Shown here in pieces: positions 46,450-57,443 of a stretch of 64,000 nt of DNA. The position numbers were made by a program, and so were the translations under genes. The stretch is from positions 67,090,205 through 67,154,204 of the forward strand of contig JAVHZZ010000002.1 in NCBI GenBank assembly GCA_036250195.1, read 5' to 3'. Source of the DNA: Mixophyes australis (taxonomy: Eukaryota > Chordata > Amphibia > Anura > Limnodynastidae). The notes below the pieces were generated by a model, which saw nothing but the letters and a program-made list of their open reading frames with translations, ran no database searches and had not been told where the DNA came from. How positions within the stretch are numbered: position 1 is the first letter of the stretch; the number at the start of each line of letters is the position of its first letter.

Positions 46450-47580
46450 TAGTATTATTATTATTATTATTAATAATAATTTTTATTTATAAGGCGCCAC
46501 TAGGTGTCCGCGGCGCCGTACAGGGACAAACGAAATAACAATACGAGGAGAGACGGCACAGAACAGTAAACAATAATCACAGTAACTCAGTGAGCTCAGG
46601 GCACAGCTAGAGGGGCGGGGGAAGGTCAGCCAACAACGGCACCAAGGAGGGAGGGCACGGGTGAAAGGGAGAACCCCAGGGGAAGAGGAGGAAGCGAGAG
46701 GGGATGGGGGAAGAGGGTCCTGAAGGAGAAGGCTAGGTAGCTGGCGAGCAGAGTTAAAAGTGGTGAAGACAGGAGGAGAGAAGACCCTGCTCAAAGGAGC
46801 GTACAATCTAAGGGGAGGGGAAGACTGACAGAGAGACACAGGGGAGAGAGGGAGAGAAGGAGGAATGGAGGATAAGGATAGGGGAAGGGGAATGAGGGAA
46901 CAGTCAGAAGAAAAGGTAGGAAGTTAAGTGGGAGACTGGAAAGCTTTAAGAAAAAGGTGGGTTTTTAAACACCGTTTGAAACTGGACAGATTAGGGGAAG
47001 TTCTGATGGAGCGGGGGAGCTGGTTCCAGTGGAGGGGGGCAGCACGGGAAAAGTCTTGGATACGCGCGTGGGAGGAGGTGATCAGGGGGGAAGAGAGGCG
47101 ACGGTCATTGGCCGATCAGAGAGGGTGGGATGGAGCATGAATAGAGAGAAGGGAGGAGATGTAGGGTGCTGTGGAGTTAGCGAGGGCCTTGTATGTAAGA
47201 GTGAGGAGCTTGAACAGGATTCTGTAGGGTAAGGGGAGCCAGTAAAGGGATTGATAGAGGGGGGAGACAGAAGAGGAGCGGCGAGAAAGGAAGATGAGCC
47301 TAGCGGCAGCGTTATGTACAGATCGAAGGGGAGCGAGGTGAGAGTGGGGGAGGCCAGTAAGGAGGAGGTTACAGTAGTCTATGCGGGAGATGATCAGAGA
47401 GTGAATAAGACATTTGGTGGCATCTTGGGAAAGGAAGGGCCGGATGCGTGCGATGTTACGCAGCTGGAAGCGGCAGGATTTAGCAAGAGAGAGAATGTGG
47501 GGGCCAAAGGAGAGAGAGGAGTCGAGGATGACCCCGAGGCAGCGAAGTTGGGGGACAGGGGAGATAGAGGTGTATAAATG
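46450..47580 (-). mobile_element. L2-clade LINE, 5'-truncated, in keratin intron 4
   Basis: Read on the minus strand it gives the L2 polyprotein end: 'LRCLGVILDSSLSFGPHI', 'IISRIDYCNLLLTGLPHS', 'AAARLIFLSRRSSSVSPL', 'LYWLPLPYRILFKLL', 'APLHWNQLPRSIRTSP' and 'FKRCLKTHLFL'. The 3' tail 'ggcgccttataaataaa' and a TAA run lie at 46450-46495. It has the same orientation as the keratin gene. The catalytic YADD part is missing. Confidence 0.88.
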
Positions 47581-47599
47581 AAAATTGATTATTTTGAAG

Positions 47600-48230
47600 A
47601 TTAAGCTATCTGTGGGCTATTATTGGAATCCTGCAGTTGGGTCATGGAAGAGTTAATATTTAAGGTAGTGGGTGTTTGCCAGGGGTTCACAAGAGGATAT
47701 GAAGGACAGTCTGGAACAGCAAGAAGTTATATAAACTAAAGCCTAGATGGGTTTGTTTTCAGGTCACTGGAAATTGTCCCTCCTATCCATTCTCTAATAT
47801 TGTGTGCAGTCCATGAGGTTTGTTTTGACATAATCCTTCTTTCAGAAGGGTCTCTGCGTGGTGGTGAAACAAGCCAATCAGCAGCCATAGATGGCACATT
47901 GTGTGGCAGTGGAGAACTCTCCCTGAAAGAGGCTCATTGTTAGTAAAGTTTCTCCTCTAATGGGGTGGTGTCTGTGCGGGCAGGCCCCAGCAAGTAAGCC
48001 AAAGGAAGAGGAGGGGTTGGGTCTAAAGACGTATGGGGCATTTGGTCATTCCCTTTTAATTTAGTAATGGCGGGTCTGATTGGACTATGCTTCTTTGCCA
48101 CCACTCAAATTGACTTAATTCGATAAATTTGTGACCTTTCTCTGTCAAGCAAGTCTCCTGTGTCTTTATTTCTTTGTTATGGGTTGCTGTATGTACGGTC
48201 ATCAGGGGACACAATGCAAAGAGGACTTTG
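47600..48230 (+). mobile_element. Ngaro/DIRS-type relic, B-repeat end
   Basis: 'cgataaatttgtgacctttc' and 'caagtctcctgtgtctttat' near 48120-48170 match the end of the Ngaro B repeat ('taataaattcctgacctttc', 'caagtctccgtgtcgttatt'). Earlier pieces such as 'gtctgattgg' and 'tttgccacca' keep the same order. There is no coding region. The left edge is a guess. Confidence 0.5.
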
Positions 48231-48546
48231 GATCAACCACTAGCTGGCTTAGTTCTGTTACATTCAAGCCTAATTGTGCAACAAATATTGTGTATGTTAG
48301 TCACAGAAATATAAAGTGAAGTTCAATAGTGGGGTTAGTATATGTGACAGAGAGTGTGCAATAGTAGGAGTATGATTATAGAGGAAAGGACCAGATGTGT
48401 GTATATAAGGCTCAGTAACGAGGTATGAAGGTTGTGAGTGATGACATTATTACACTGGAAACATTCACAGTCCCGCATGACTCTTTGTACATGGAACGGT
48501 AGGCAAACTTCCCTCCTCCAATGGCACATTAGTAAAATGAACTCAC

Positions 48547-48642
48547 CTCCTCATAGACAGATTTCATCAGCTCAATTATCCCTTTTAGCTCCTGCTTTTT
48601 TAATTCCAGTTCTGTACGGTCCAAGCTACAAGAGTCCACGTC
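48547..48642 (-). CDS. krt80: Type II keratin (KRT80-like), exon 4, end of coil 1B and linker
   Basis: 96 bp, the conserved length, between 'ttatgtacag' and 'gtgagt'. It encodes 'DVDSCSLDRTELELKKQELK' and then 'GIIELMKSVYEE', aligning with the 'DVD..Y..KVELE...L...I.FL...YE' pattern of type II keratins. It is in phase 0 at both ends and joins exon 5 directly. Exons 1-3 should lie upstream (higher coordinates) but were not found before 64,000. Confidence 0.92.
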
Positions 48643-48649
48643 CTGTACA

Positions 48650-49920
48650 TAATATACATACATGTGATGAGACTAGGTAGTTAAGGTCACATACCTACTG
48701 GCTTTGAATTATGCATCTTACATCCGTTTGTAAAGCAAATAAAATGCTCATACACATGTCAGACACAGGAAATCATTGATCCTAGTGTCACCATACCCGC
48801 TGGTGATATTACTTGTGTTCTGTTCCATTACATTAGTGGTTTGTCAGAAAGCTACTTGTTCTAATTTTAATCAAATCCTACAATCATCTCTAAAATGCTT
48901 GTAAAAACACACACACAAAAAGTCTATCAAATGTGGATCATTTCAATCAAATGAGCATCTGAAATGCATTTTCACTAGTGCTAAAAATCATATTTTAAAT
49001 CCCAGATGTCGTAGACATGTTATGTAATGTCACTAAAATATAAAACCTGCAAACTGTCACATTGTCCTTATTTAGGGACAGATTTATCAGCATTAACACA
49101 TTCATTAGCTTCCAAATAGCCTATTTTGGCTTTATTTACAATAGATCCACCCTATAAATTAATTTGTGTTTTAGTTCTTTGTAGTGTCTCTAGCTGTGTA
49201 TGTTTATGTATGTGAAAGTCTGCAGAGGTGCATTTCGCTATGGAATGAAGAAAAGTACAACTTTTATCTGACAAAGCTTTTTGGGCAGTTTTAAATGTTG
49301 AGAGCCACGTATTTATGTAGTACTTTTCAACTTTATAGTGATTATAACAATATACATTCTTTGTGATCACAGTTCCCGTCATTTATAAATGTCTGTGAGC
49401 AACAAGCATTCAATTCTAGTTAACTGTTTTCACAGAATGATTCATCCACTGAAAACAATTCTTCTTGATCCAAGATATTCTAATATTTTAGGAAACTTTG
49501 TATGACTAATGCACTATTGTGAAGTAAACTCCCCCCCCCCCCCCCCCAGGAATTATTATGTATCCTGGGCTACCGTTTATTTTTAATCTAAATACAAAGG
49601 CACCAATTAGATACAGTATGAAAATAGGTCGGCCTATAACAACACTTATCTGGAATTCTCTTGAATAAGAGTGTCCCTTCTCACAAATCAAGTTAATTCA
49701 GGGATCCTAATTTTATTTTCTACTCGGACAAGATTGTGAGTCCATCTCCGAAATCTACACTTGCGGTCATTAGTTTCCTGAGATCTCAGGTATGAAATCA
49801 GGGGAAAAATAGGTTTAAGTGGGAAACAAGAATTAGAGTTGGTAGTTAGTGTGGGGAAAGATTTTGAGAATCCATTGTATTCTGTGATTTCACCATAAAA
49901 TCGCCTGTGTCATAAACATT
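48650..49920. other. No gene recognised
   Basis: AT-rich intronic-looking DNA with a 17-C run at 49531-49547. No keratin exon 3 (61 bp) was found on the minus strand. Confidence 0.5.
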
Positions 49921-49924
49921 TTGC

Positions 49925-50184
49925 CAGTGTCTCACGGACTCCCGGGAGATTCCCGCATGTGGCAGAATTCTGCCCACTTCCTAGTGAAGTGGGCAGAATT
50001 AGGTCCAAAATGCCGCAATTCACCGGGAACTCCGGCGTTTGGCCCCGCCCCCTACTGTCAAATGACGTGTTTGCGTCATTACATCACGGGGGCGGGGCCA
50101 AAATGCAGTAAATTTTGTAGCCCCATCACGCCCACCTCTCCCAGCAGGCTCCCGGAACCCAACTTAATAAAGTTGGCAAGTATG
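49925..50184. mobile_element. hAT MITE fragment, same family as 18494
   Basis: Shares 'gtctcacggactcccgggag' and the right end 'agttggcaagtatg' with the 18494 element. The left end is missing. Confidence 0.65.
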
Positions 50185-50504
50185 GCATAAGGTAAGCAGA
50201 TAAATATCCGAATGTCTCTTGTGAGATTGTTACTTGCAGCAGAAGCAACGTATTAAGTAGGGATGAGCGCACTCGGATTTATGAAATCCGAGCCCACCCG
50301 AACGTTGCCGATCCGAGTCGGATCCGAGACAGATCCGGGTATTGGCGCCAAATTCAAATCTGAAACTGAGGCTCTGACTCATAATCCCGTTGTCGGATCT
50401 CGCGATACTCGGATCCTATAAATTCCCCGCTAGTCGCCGCCATCTTCACTCGGGCATTGATCAGGGTAGAGGGAGGGTGTGTTAGGTGGTCCTCTGTCCT
50501 GGTA

Positions 50505-51215
50505 GATCTCGTGCTGTGCTGTTTAGTTCTGTGCTGTGCTGTTTAGTTCTGTGCTGTGCTGTGCTGTGTTCTGCAGTATCAGTCCAGTGGTGCTGTGTGC
50601 TGTGCTCTGTCCTTCTGAGGTCAGTGGTGCTGCTGGGTCCAGTGCTGTGTCCTGTTCAGTCCAGTGGTGCTGTGTCCTGTGCTCTGTGCTTCTAAGGGCA
50701 TAGTTATTTCCCCAATATTCCCCTGTGTTTAAAAAAATAAAAAAAAGTTATTTAAAAAAATACCAAAAACTAATTTAATTTTTTTTAATTACCACAAAAT
50801 TTGCACAACCAATCCTGCAGTATAAGCCCATTGGTACTGCAATATTACCAAGTTCACACATTCAGCAGTAAAAGTCCAGTGGTACTGCAATATTACAAAG
50901 TTCACACATTCTGCAGTATCAGTCCAGTGGTGCTGTGTCCTGTGCTCTGTCCTGCTGAGTTCCGTAGTGCTGCTGGGTCCTGTGCCGTGTCCTGTTCAGT
51001 CCAGTGGTGCTGTGTCCTGTGCTCTGTGCTTCTAAGGGCATAGTTATTTCCCCATTATTCCCAAGTTTTTAAAAAATAAAAAAAAAGTAAAAAAAAATAA
51101 AGAATTAAAAAAAAATAAAAAAATATAATAATTATAACCAAATTTGCAAAACCAATCCAGCAGTATAAGTCCATTGGTACTGCAATATTACCAAGTTCAC
51201 ACATTCTGCAGTATC
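50505..51215 (+). repeat. Degenerate tandem repeats in hAT leader
   Basis: Phrases 'gtgctgtgctgtttagttct' and 'cagtccagtggtgctgtgtc' recur, interleaved with A-rich runs. A segment around 50620-50740 recurs at 50970-51090. Confidence 0.8.
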
Positions 51216-51229
51216 TTGTGCTACATATA

Positions 51230-51943
51230 ATGGAGACCAAAAATTTGGAGGATAAAGTAGGGAAAGATCAAGACCCACTTCCTCCTAATGCTGAAGCTGC
51301 TGCCACTAGTCATTACATAGACGATGAAATGCCATCAACGTCGTCTGGCAAGCACGTTGCCCAATCTCCTAGTACAGGGCATGTAAAATCCAAAAAGCCC
51401 AAGTTCTCAAAAAACAGCAAAAAGAGAAACTTAAAATCATCTGAGGAGAAACGTAAAGTTGGCAATATGCCAATTACGACACGTAGTGGCAAGGAACGGC
51501 TTAGGCCCTGGCCCGTGTTCATGACTAGTGGTCCAGCTTCACCCAAGGATCTAAGCCCTCCTTCCCCCCCCTACAAAAAATTTAAGAGAGTTATGCTGTC
51601 AGCAACAACAACAAAACAGCAAAGAACTCTGCCTTCTAAACAGATGACATCACAAATCCCCAAGGCGAGTCCAAGGGTGTTGTTGGTTGTGAACCCTGAC
51701 CTTCCCATCACTGTACGGGAAGAGGTGACTCCATCCAGCATTTGCAGCACGCCCTCTGCATATGCTGGAAGGATCACCCACAGTCCAGTTACAGATTTGG
51801 CTAATGAAGGTGTGAATGTTGTACACTGGGAGGAGGATATTGATGTAGCTGGCGCTGAGGAGGATGTTGATGATTATGATGCAGACAGATACCAAATTGC
51901 CTTTCTCAATTTCTATTTATATTCTAGATTATATAACGGCTGA
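51230..51943 (+). pseudogene. hAT-encoded N-terminal protein fragment
   Basis: ATG at 51230 opens a 237-codon frame starting 'METKNLEDKVGKDQD'. It has a lysine-rich stretch ('SKKPKFSKNSKKRNLKSSEE'), a Pro/Ser-rich middle and an acidic end ('VAGAEEDVDDYDADRY'). I see no zinc-finger BED pattern. It may be the N-terminal region of the transposase or a second protein of the element. After the stop, 'gatgcagacagataccaaa' is repeated once, at 51878 and 51981, marking a small local duplication near the deletion point. Confidence 0.55.
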
Positions 51944-52304
51944 AAAGTTTTCCGTTTTACTCCTAGTGGAGAGGGGATCTGATGCAGACAGATACCAAAC
52001 TGCCTTTGTCCATTTCTTTGTATATTTGAATTTCTAGTTCTACAGTCTATGCAGGCTGCTTTATTTATATTCAACTACAAGTGTAGGGCGGGGGGGGGGG
52101 GCATAGATAGCCACCAAAGTAACGTGGTCCATTTAATTTCACTTTCTTGCTCCTCAGTCTGTGCAGCCTGCTTTTTTTATCTTCAAAGTATTTATATTTA
52201 CAAGCCTTGCAATCTAAATTAACTAGAGGTAGTGACGTGGTAGAACTCCAAAAGGCAGTTTGGAAGCCCCTGTACAAACTGGCTCTATTTTTTAACTGAG
52301 TTGT

Positions 52305-52589
52305 CCCCCCTCCAGTGTGTACTCGGAAAGAGTTTTTAGTGCAGCGGGGAACCTGGTCAGTGAGCGGCGAAGGAGGTTGCTTCCTCAGAACGTTGAAAAA
52401 ATGATGTTTATAAAAATGAATAATCAATTCCTCAATGAAGTACAGCACTGCCCTCCAGATACTACAGAGGGACCTGTGGTTGTGGAGTCCAGCGGGGACG
52501 AATTGATAATGTGTGATGAGGAGGAAGTACACACTGTAGGGGGAGAGGAATCAGAGGTTGAGGATGAGGACGACATCTTGCCTCAGTAG
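52305..52589 (+). pseudogene. hAT transposase C-terminal dimerisation domain
   Basis: 'PPSSVYSERVFSAAGNLVSE' followed by 'RRRRLLPQNVEKMMFIKMNN' is the conserved hAT C-terminal domain (hATC), as in Ac/Tip100 and ZBED proteins. An acidic tail ('EEEVHTVGGEESEVEDEDD') ends at the TAG at 52587-52589. There is no link to the catalytic RNase H-like core, which is deleted, so the copy can only move with help from another element. Confidence 0.88.
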
Positions 52590-52644
52590 AGCCTGTTTAG
52601 TCTGTACAGGGAGAGATGAATAGCTTTTTTGGTGTGGGGGCCCA

Positions 52645-52708
52645 AACAAACCAATCATTTCAGCCAAAGTTGTTTGGTAGGCCCTGTCGCTGAAATGATT
52701 GGTTTGTT
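52645..52708. repeat. Perfect 20-bp hairpin after the transposase stop
   Basis: 'aacaaaccaatcatttcagc' at 52645-52664 has its exact complement at 52689-52708, with a 24-base loop. It lies 56 bases past the transposase stop. Confidence 0.9.
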
Positions 52709-53572
52709 AAAGTGTGCATGTCCTATTTCAACAACATAAGGGTGGGTGTGAGGGCCCAAGGACAATTCCATCTTGGACCTTTTTTTTTTGCATTATATGA
52801 CCAATCAACAGTCGTTTGCCATGTTCAAAAAGTAAAACCAAATTTAAAAAAATTCAAGAAATTAAACCAAAAGTAAAATGCCGTGTCATAATTTAAAACA
52901 AGAGGTATTGACGTGCTCTAAAACTACTGTATTGTTGTTTATATTTTATAAACACTACACTTGAAAGCTTGAGTCTTTCAATAAAAAAGTAACTGTCCAT
53001 TGCACGAATATTTGCAACAGGGACAATTTTAGGGTTAAGAAAGTCAACTAATAACACTTCGCCGCTGTCTGTCTTTATAAACACTACATTTGGAAGTTGG
53101 AGGAGGTATTGTGGCCCCGGCACCAAATTTACTACCGGGGCCACTCCACTGTGCAGTCCATATTTAGGTGTATCAGATATTAAACAACGGTGACAGTTGA
53201 TGCCCAATTTTTTAATTATATTGTGGCCTCGGTACCAAATTGTGTACCGGGGCCACCACACTACGCAGTCCATACCCTTTTTTGGTGGAATTCTGACACG
53301 TGGAGGGTTTTTTAATTATATTGTGGCCTCGGTACCAAATTGTGTACCGGGGCCACCACACTACGCAGTCAAGATAGATAGATGCGTATCATAGATAAAG
53401 TACATTCAGTGGTGTGGGGCAAATTGAAAAATATTCAAAATGCACTGACATTATCAAAAACAAGAGGTTGTCACACGCTAAAACTCCAACATGTATATGA
53501 TGGAGAGGATGGCGGAGCAGCCGTATGTGTAGTGTAATGCAGACCTGTTGAAGGTTTTTTATATATTTTATT

Positions 53573-54154
53573 GTGGTGCCCAGTGCCCACTCCTCTAGGC
53601 AGTCCAGGTACATTTATTGGTGCGAATCATAAAAGTTCAGGGTTTTTAAGATATTGTGGTGACCCACTCCTCTACGCAGTCCAGGTACATTTATTGGTGC
53701 GATTCATAAAAGTTCAGGGTTTTTAATATATATTGTGGTGACCCACTCCTCTACGCAGTCCAGGTACATTTATTGGTGCGAATCATAAAAGTTCAGGGTT
53801 TTTAATATATATTGTGGTGACCCACTCCTCTACGCAGTCCAGGTACATTTATTGGTGCGATTCATAAAAGTTCAGGGTTTTTAAGATATTGTGGTGACCC
53901 ACTCCTCTACGCAGTCCAGGTACATTTATTGGTGCGATTCATAAAAGTTCAGGGTTTTTAAGATATTGTGGTGACCCACTCCTCTACGCAGTCCAGGTAC
54001 ATTTATTGGTGCGATTCATAAAAGTTCAGGGTTTTTAATATATATTGTGGTGACCCACTCCTCTACGCAGTCCAGGTACATTTATTGGTGCGAATCATAA
54101 AAGTTCAGGGTTTTTAATATATATTGTGGTGACCCACTCCTCTACGCAGTCCAG
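53573..54154 (+). repeat. 77-79-bp tandem repeat, about 7.5 copies
   Basis: Units begin 'gtggtgacccactcctctac' at 53656, 53735, 53814, 53891, 53968, 54047 and 54126; the spacing is 79, 79, 77, 77, 79, 79. A diverged first unit starts at 53573. The two-base length change comes from 'aagatatt' against 'aatatatatt'. Two older related units with 'ggcctcggtaccaaattgtg' lie at about 53220-53370. Confidence 0.95.
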
Positions 54155-54477
54155 AAAGATACCTTGTTGCAACGTTTTGGACTAATAACTATATTGTGAG
54201 GTGTTCAGAATACACTGTAAATTAGTGGAAATGCTTGTTATTGAATGTTATTGAGGTTAATAATAGCCTAGGAGTGAAAATAAGCCCAAAAACTTGATTT
54301 TTAAACTTTTTATGTTTTTTTCAAAAAAAATCCGAATCCAAAACCTTAAATCCGAACCGAGACCTTTCGTCAAGTGTTTTGCGAGACAAATCCGAACCCC
54401 AAAAATAACGAAAATCCGGATCCAAAACACAAAACACGAGACCTCAAAAGTCGCCGGTGCACATCCCTAGTATTAAG

Positions 54478-56764
54478 TGTTTGCTGCTAGTATTTCAAAC
54501 ATTAGACAAGTGATGTCTGTGGTATTGTAATAGTCCTGTAACATATCACCTGCTAAGCCTTTGTCCTCTATTCTTTGTCTTATGTAAATGAATGAAGGGA
54601 AGAATCATTTTAGATTAAAAAAAATGGTGACTATCCAAGAGATCTAATGGTTCAGTGGCCAGATACACTGAACCTTTATACTAAACACTATTTTACTTAG
54701 GTGGTGACTTTTAGCTTCTAAAAAGAGTAATTTATGAACATGTAAGTGCTCAGAACGTTTCATTTTCTGCAAACGCACCTATTAGTCCACCGAGCGCGTA
54801 TCTACGGGCATGCCCAGAGTCGGCATTTTTGGGATATCTCTGCGCAAAAACGCTCTGTGTGACCATTTGTAGGTTTGGCTGGAAATGATCTTGGTTGAAA
54901 GGTTACAAATGTTTAGCCGGGTAACATTTTTGCACGCACCCTCCAGTAATTTAGCCTTTTCGTTTTTGTCTAAATCAGCAGAGTGAGAGGACAAAGGGAC
55001 TATTTCTTGTGTTACTATCGTATTTTTGAATGTTGTTATTACATGGGTAGATATGTGCACGATATCACATAAAGTGCACCCAGCAGGTGTGACATGCATC
55101 ACAAAAAGAAGATATGCTTTGTCTACTTGATGCTTTGCAATTTGTATCAAATGCAAATGGTTGTTAAATATAGCCTGCAGTCTGAACAGAAAGCATTTGT
55201 CTAACCTACACTGACCTTTTGAGGCTCCAGCCACACAACTCACTGGAAATGCAAAGTGTTTTCTTAAATTGTTTAGAAAACTAAAGGAAAACATCTATTT
55301 ATAAAAATTCTTGCACATAAATTATGTGCAAATACAGGAAAGCAGCAAATGAAAGACCAGTTATGGTTCTACCAGAGTAGGACATTTTGCTGAGAGCTCC
55401 TGCAATCTCTATAATATATCTGTCACCTGAACATCTGTATTTTGGCGTCCATGGTTTTTTTCCGATTGTGTCTGATTGAACCACCTGTGCTTAATTGTTT
55501 GAAGGATTTTATTGGATTAGATGACTTTTTAAGGAAATGGATTCCGATGATAGTTTCACATCTATGATGAAACCACAAGATAAACAGGGGGAGAAACTTC
55601 ATCTTTGGACTGATCAGTATGGAGGCACTTTTTTTTTTTAAAAAAGACTTTGCCCGTCAATAACAAGAGAGCTGTTGAATAGTAAGATTGGGGTTTCAAG
55701 TCTGTACTTCTGAATACATGATTGACACTCGTCAGTATTATAGTCAAAACATCCTTTGTAAGATTAGTGCACTCATCATCAGTTGCGTGAGTACTCAAGA
55801 AAATCCTGGTTGCAGTATATACCTCTGCGGTGTTAAGACGATGTTGTCCTGTACTGCAGTATTCCTCCCTGGACGAAAAGAATCCTTGGTCAGCCTTCTC
55901 GTAAAATCAGGCTATGGAGACCGCTACCTACATGCAGGTTGCTTGGAACGCATAAAGCGTTCCAACTTCCGGTTTGGCAACAAGTTCGCACATCCATGTC
56001 TATATCTTACACCAGTTTACAGATTGTATTGCCGTAGTCTTCAAAAAAGACAGACTGTGGGAATTCACTCCCAACGCGTTTCATCTATGCAGGCTTCCTC
56101 AGAGATTGTGAATTTTTATGCAGGCTAGTCTGTTATATAGTCAGCACCTTATGACGTCAATGTATATGCCCACCTTTGTTGATTAGTACATCTACTGACA
56201 GCCCTGCAATGCATATGTACCATATAACATTCTTAACAGATCCTTAATAAATGTCATAAATAAATATATACTCCATATAAATCATATTAACAAATCAGTA
56301 CGATATTCCTCATGGTTTAGTGGTACTTAGACAGTGTATTGATGTATATAATGAGTTGAAACTATTTTCACATAATGTCTGCTGAATTCATTGTTTGTCC
56401 AAAAATAAATGAATGAATAAAAAACCCTAAGTGACAGCCCGCACCGGCGCACTTCTCCCCGCTCAGACCCTGCTCACAGAATGTCGGGCGTGATGTCATC
56501 ACACCCGATAGTTGCTGTGTGATTGTGTTTTGAAAACAATCAGAGCGGCCGGGCAGCGCACTCTCCCTGCCTGTCCCTGCCGAATGGACCTGCACATAGT
56601 GTGCAGCCGTAGGCAGCCTTAGATGTCAAAAATGGGACGGGGACTAATTTGCCCCCCTCCCCTCCTATATTGCCCCCGGTAAAATTATTTTCCAGATCCA
56701 CCTCTAATAACCATGCTGCTTTCTAATCACTGTTCTGCCTATTTCTCTCAGAGAGAATGGAAAT
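54478..56764. other. No host gene recognised
   Basis: A 170-codon minus frame (54782-55294) shows no family motif. A Penelope-like leader fragment is likely at 55690-56290. A 9-A/T-rich stretch is at 55628-55642. No keratin exon was found. Confidence 0.45.
55690..56290 (-). mobile_element. Penelope-like leader fragment with hammerhead-like core
   Basis: On the minus strand 'ctgaggaagcctgcatagat' is followed directly by 'gaaacgcgttggg' (about 56070-56102). This is the CUGANGA ... GAAAC arrangement of a hammerhead ribozyme, known from Penelope-like elements. No coding part is seen and the boundaries are rough. Confidence 0.45.
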
Positions 56765-56769
56765 GTAAT

Positions 56770-57443
56770 TGTTAGGAACCCCTCCAGCCAGTACAACAAA
56801 ACCCGGAATCTGCTCCGAAAGTCTGGTGTTTACTGGAGCCCCTAGTGGTGGGGACAGACTTGGCTGCAGACAGACAGAGGGTCGTGAGATGTGCACTGAC
56901 TGGGGAGAACCCAGGGATATTGTGTAATAGTATACAGCGGTGGTGAAGTCCAGGCAAAAGGTCAGGGCTGGCGGAAAACAACAAATCCAGGAAACAGGCA
57001 GAGATCGAGGTCACAGGCAATACAGCAGAGTCCAGTACACGGTCCAAGCTCATACACAGCAAGATCAATCCAAAGGCAGAGAAGGGAAACTGAGCAGGGA
57101 GCAGGTAAGTATGCACAGAGCAGGAACTATAACCAGCAGTGAGGCCCAGTCCTCACTGCCTTAAATACTATGATGAACAAATCAGAAATAAGGAGGACAG
57201 GGCTGACAATGAGCCTCAGGAGGCTGCTAATTAATTACTAGCTGGGAACTAGCATAGGTCATATCACAAACCAGGAACATGTATAAATGACAAATAGAAT
57301 CATGCGAGAGCTCCCCCTGAAGTTGGAGGATGTCCCTACACCCTCCTACTCTATGCCACAAAGATAACAGTGTATTGAAACTAATACACGTGCTCGGCTG
57401 CTACCTCACGCCAGGATGCGGCGTACTGCCGCGTCTCGTAACA
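56770..57443 (-). repeat. Chromovirus 3' LTR
   Basis: 674 bp. On the minus strand it begins 'tgttacgagacgcggcag' and ends 'ggggttcctaaca'. Matches the other LTR with about 11 substitutions and one 2-bp length change. Confidence 0.95.

Larger units (their letters stand above)
50258..54469 (+). mobile_element. 4.2-kb hAT transposon, internally deleted, exact 8-bp duplication
   Basis: Ends are 'tagggatgagcgcactcgg' and 'gccggtgcacatcccta', with 'gtattaag' on both sides (50250-50257 and 54470-54477). It encodes a basic N-terminal peptide and the hAT C-terminal dimerisation domain, but the central catalytic part of the transposase is missing. Subterminal regions repeat 'gatccgagtcggatccgaga'-type motifs on the left and 'aaatccgaacc' on the right, likely transposase binding sites. 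It has two tandem-repeat zones. Confidence 0.92.

Noticed and set aside
46483..46839. 118-codon minus frame at the L2 tail as a separate gene
   Set aside because: It lies within the 3' UTR of the antisense L2 and has no independent motif.
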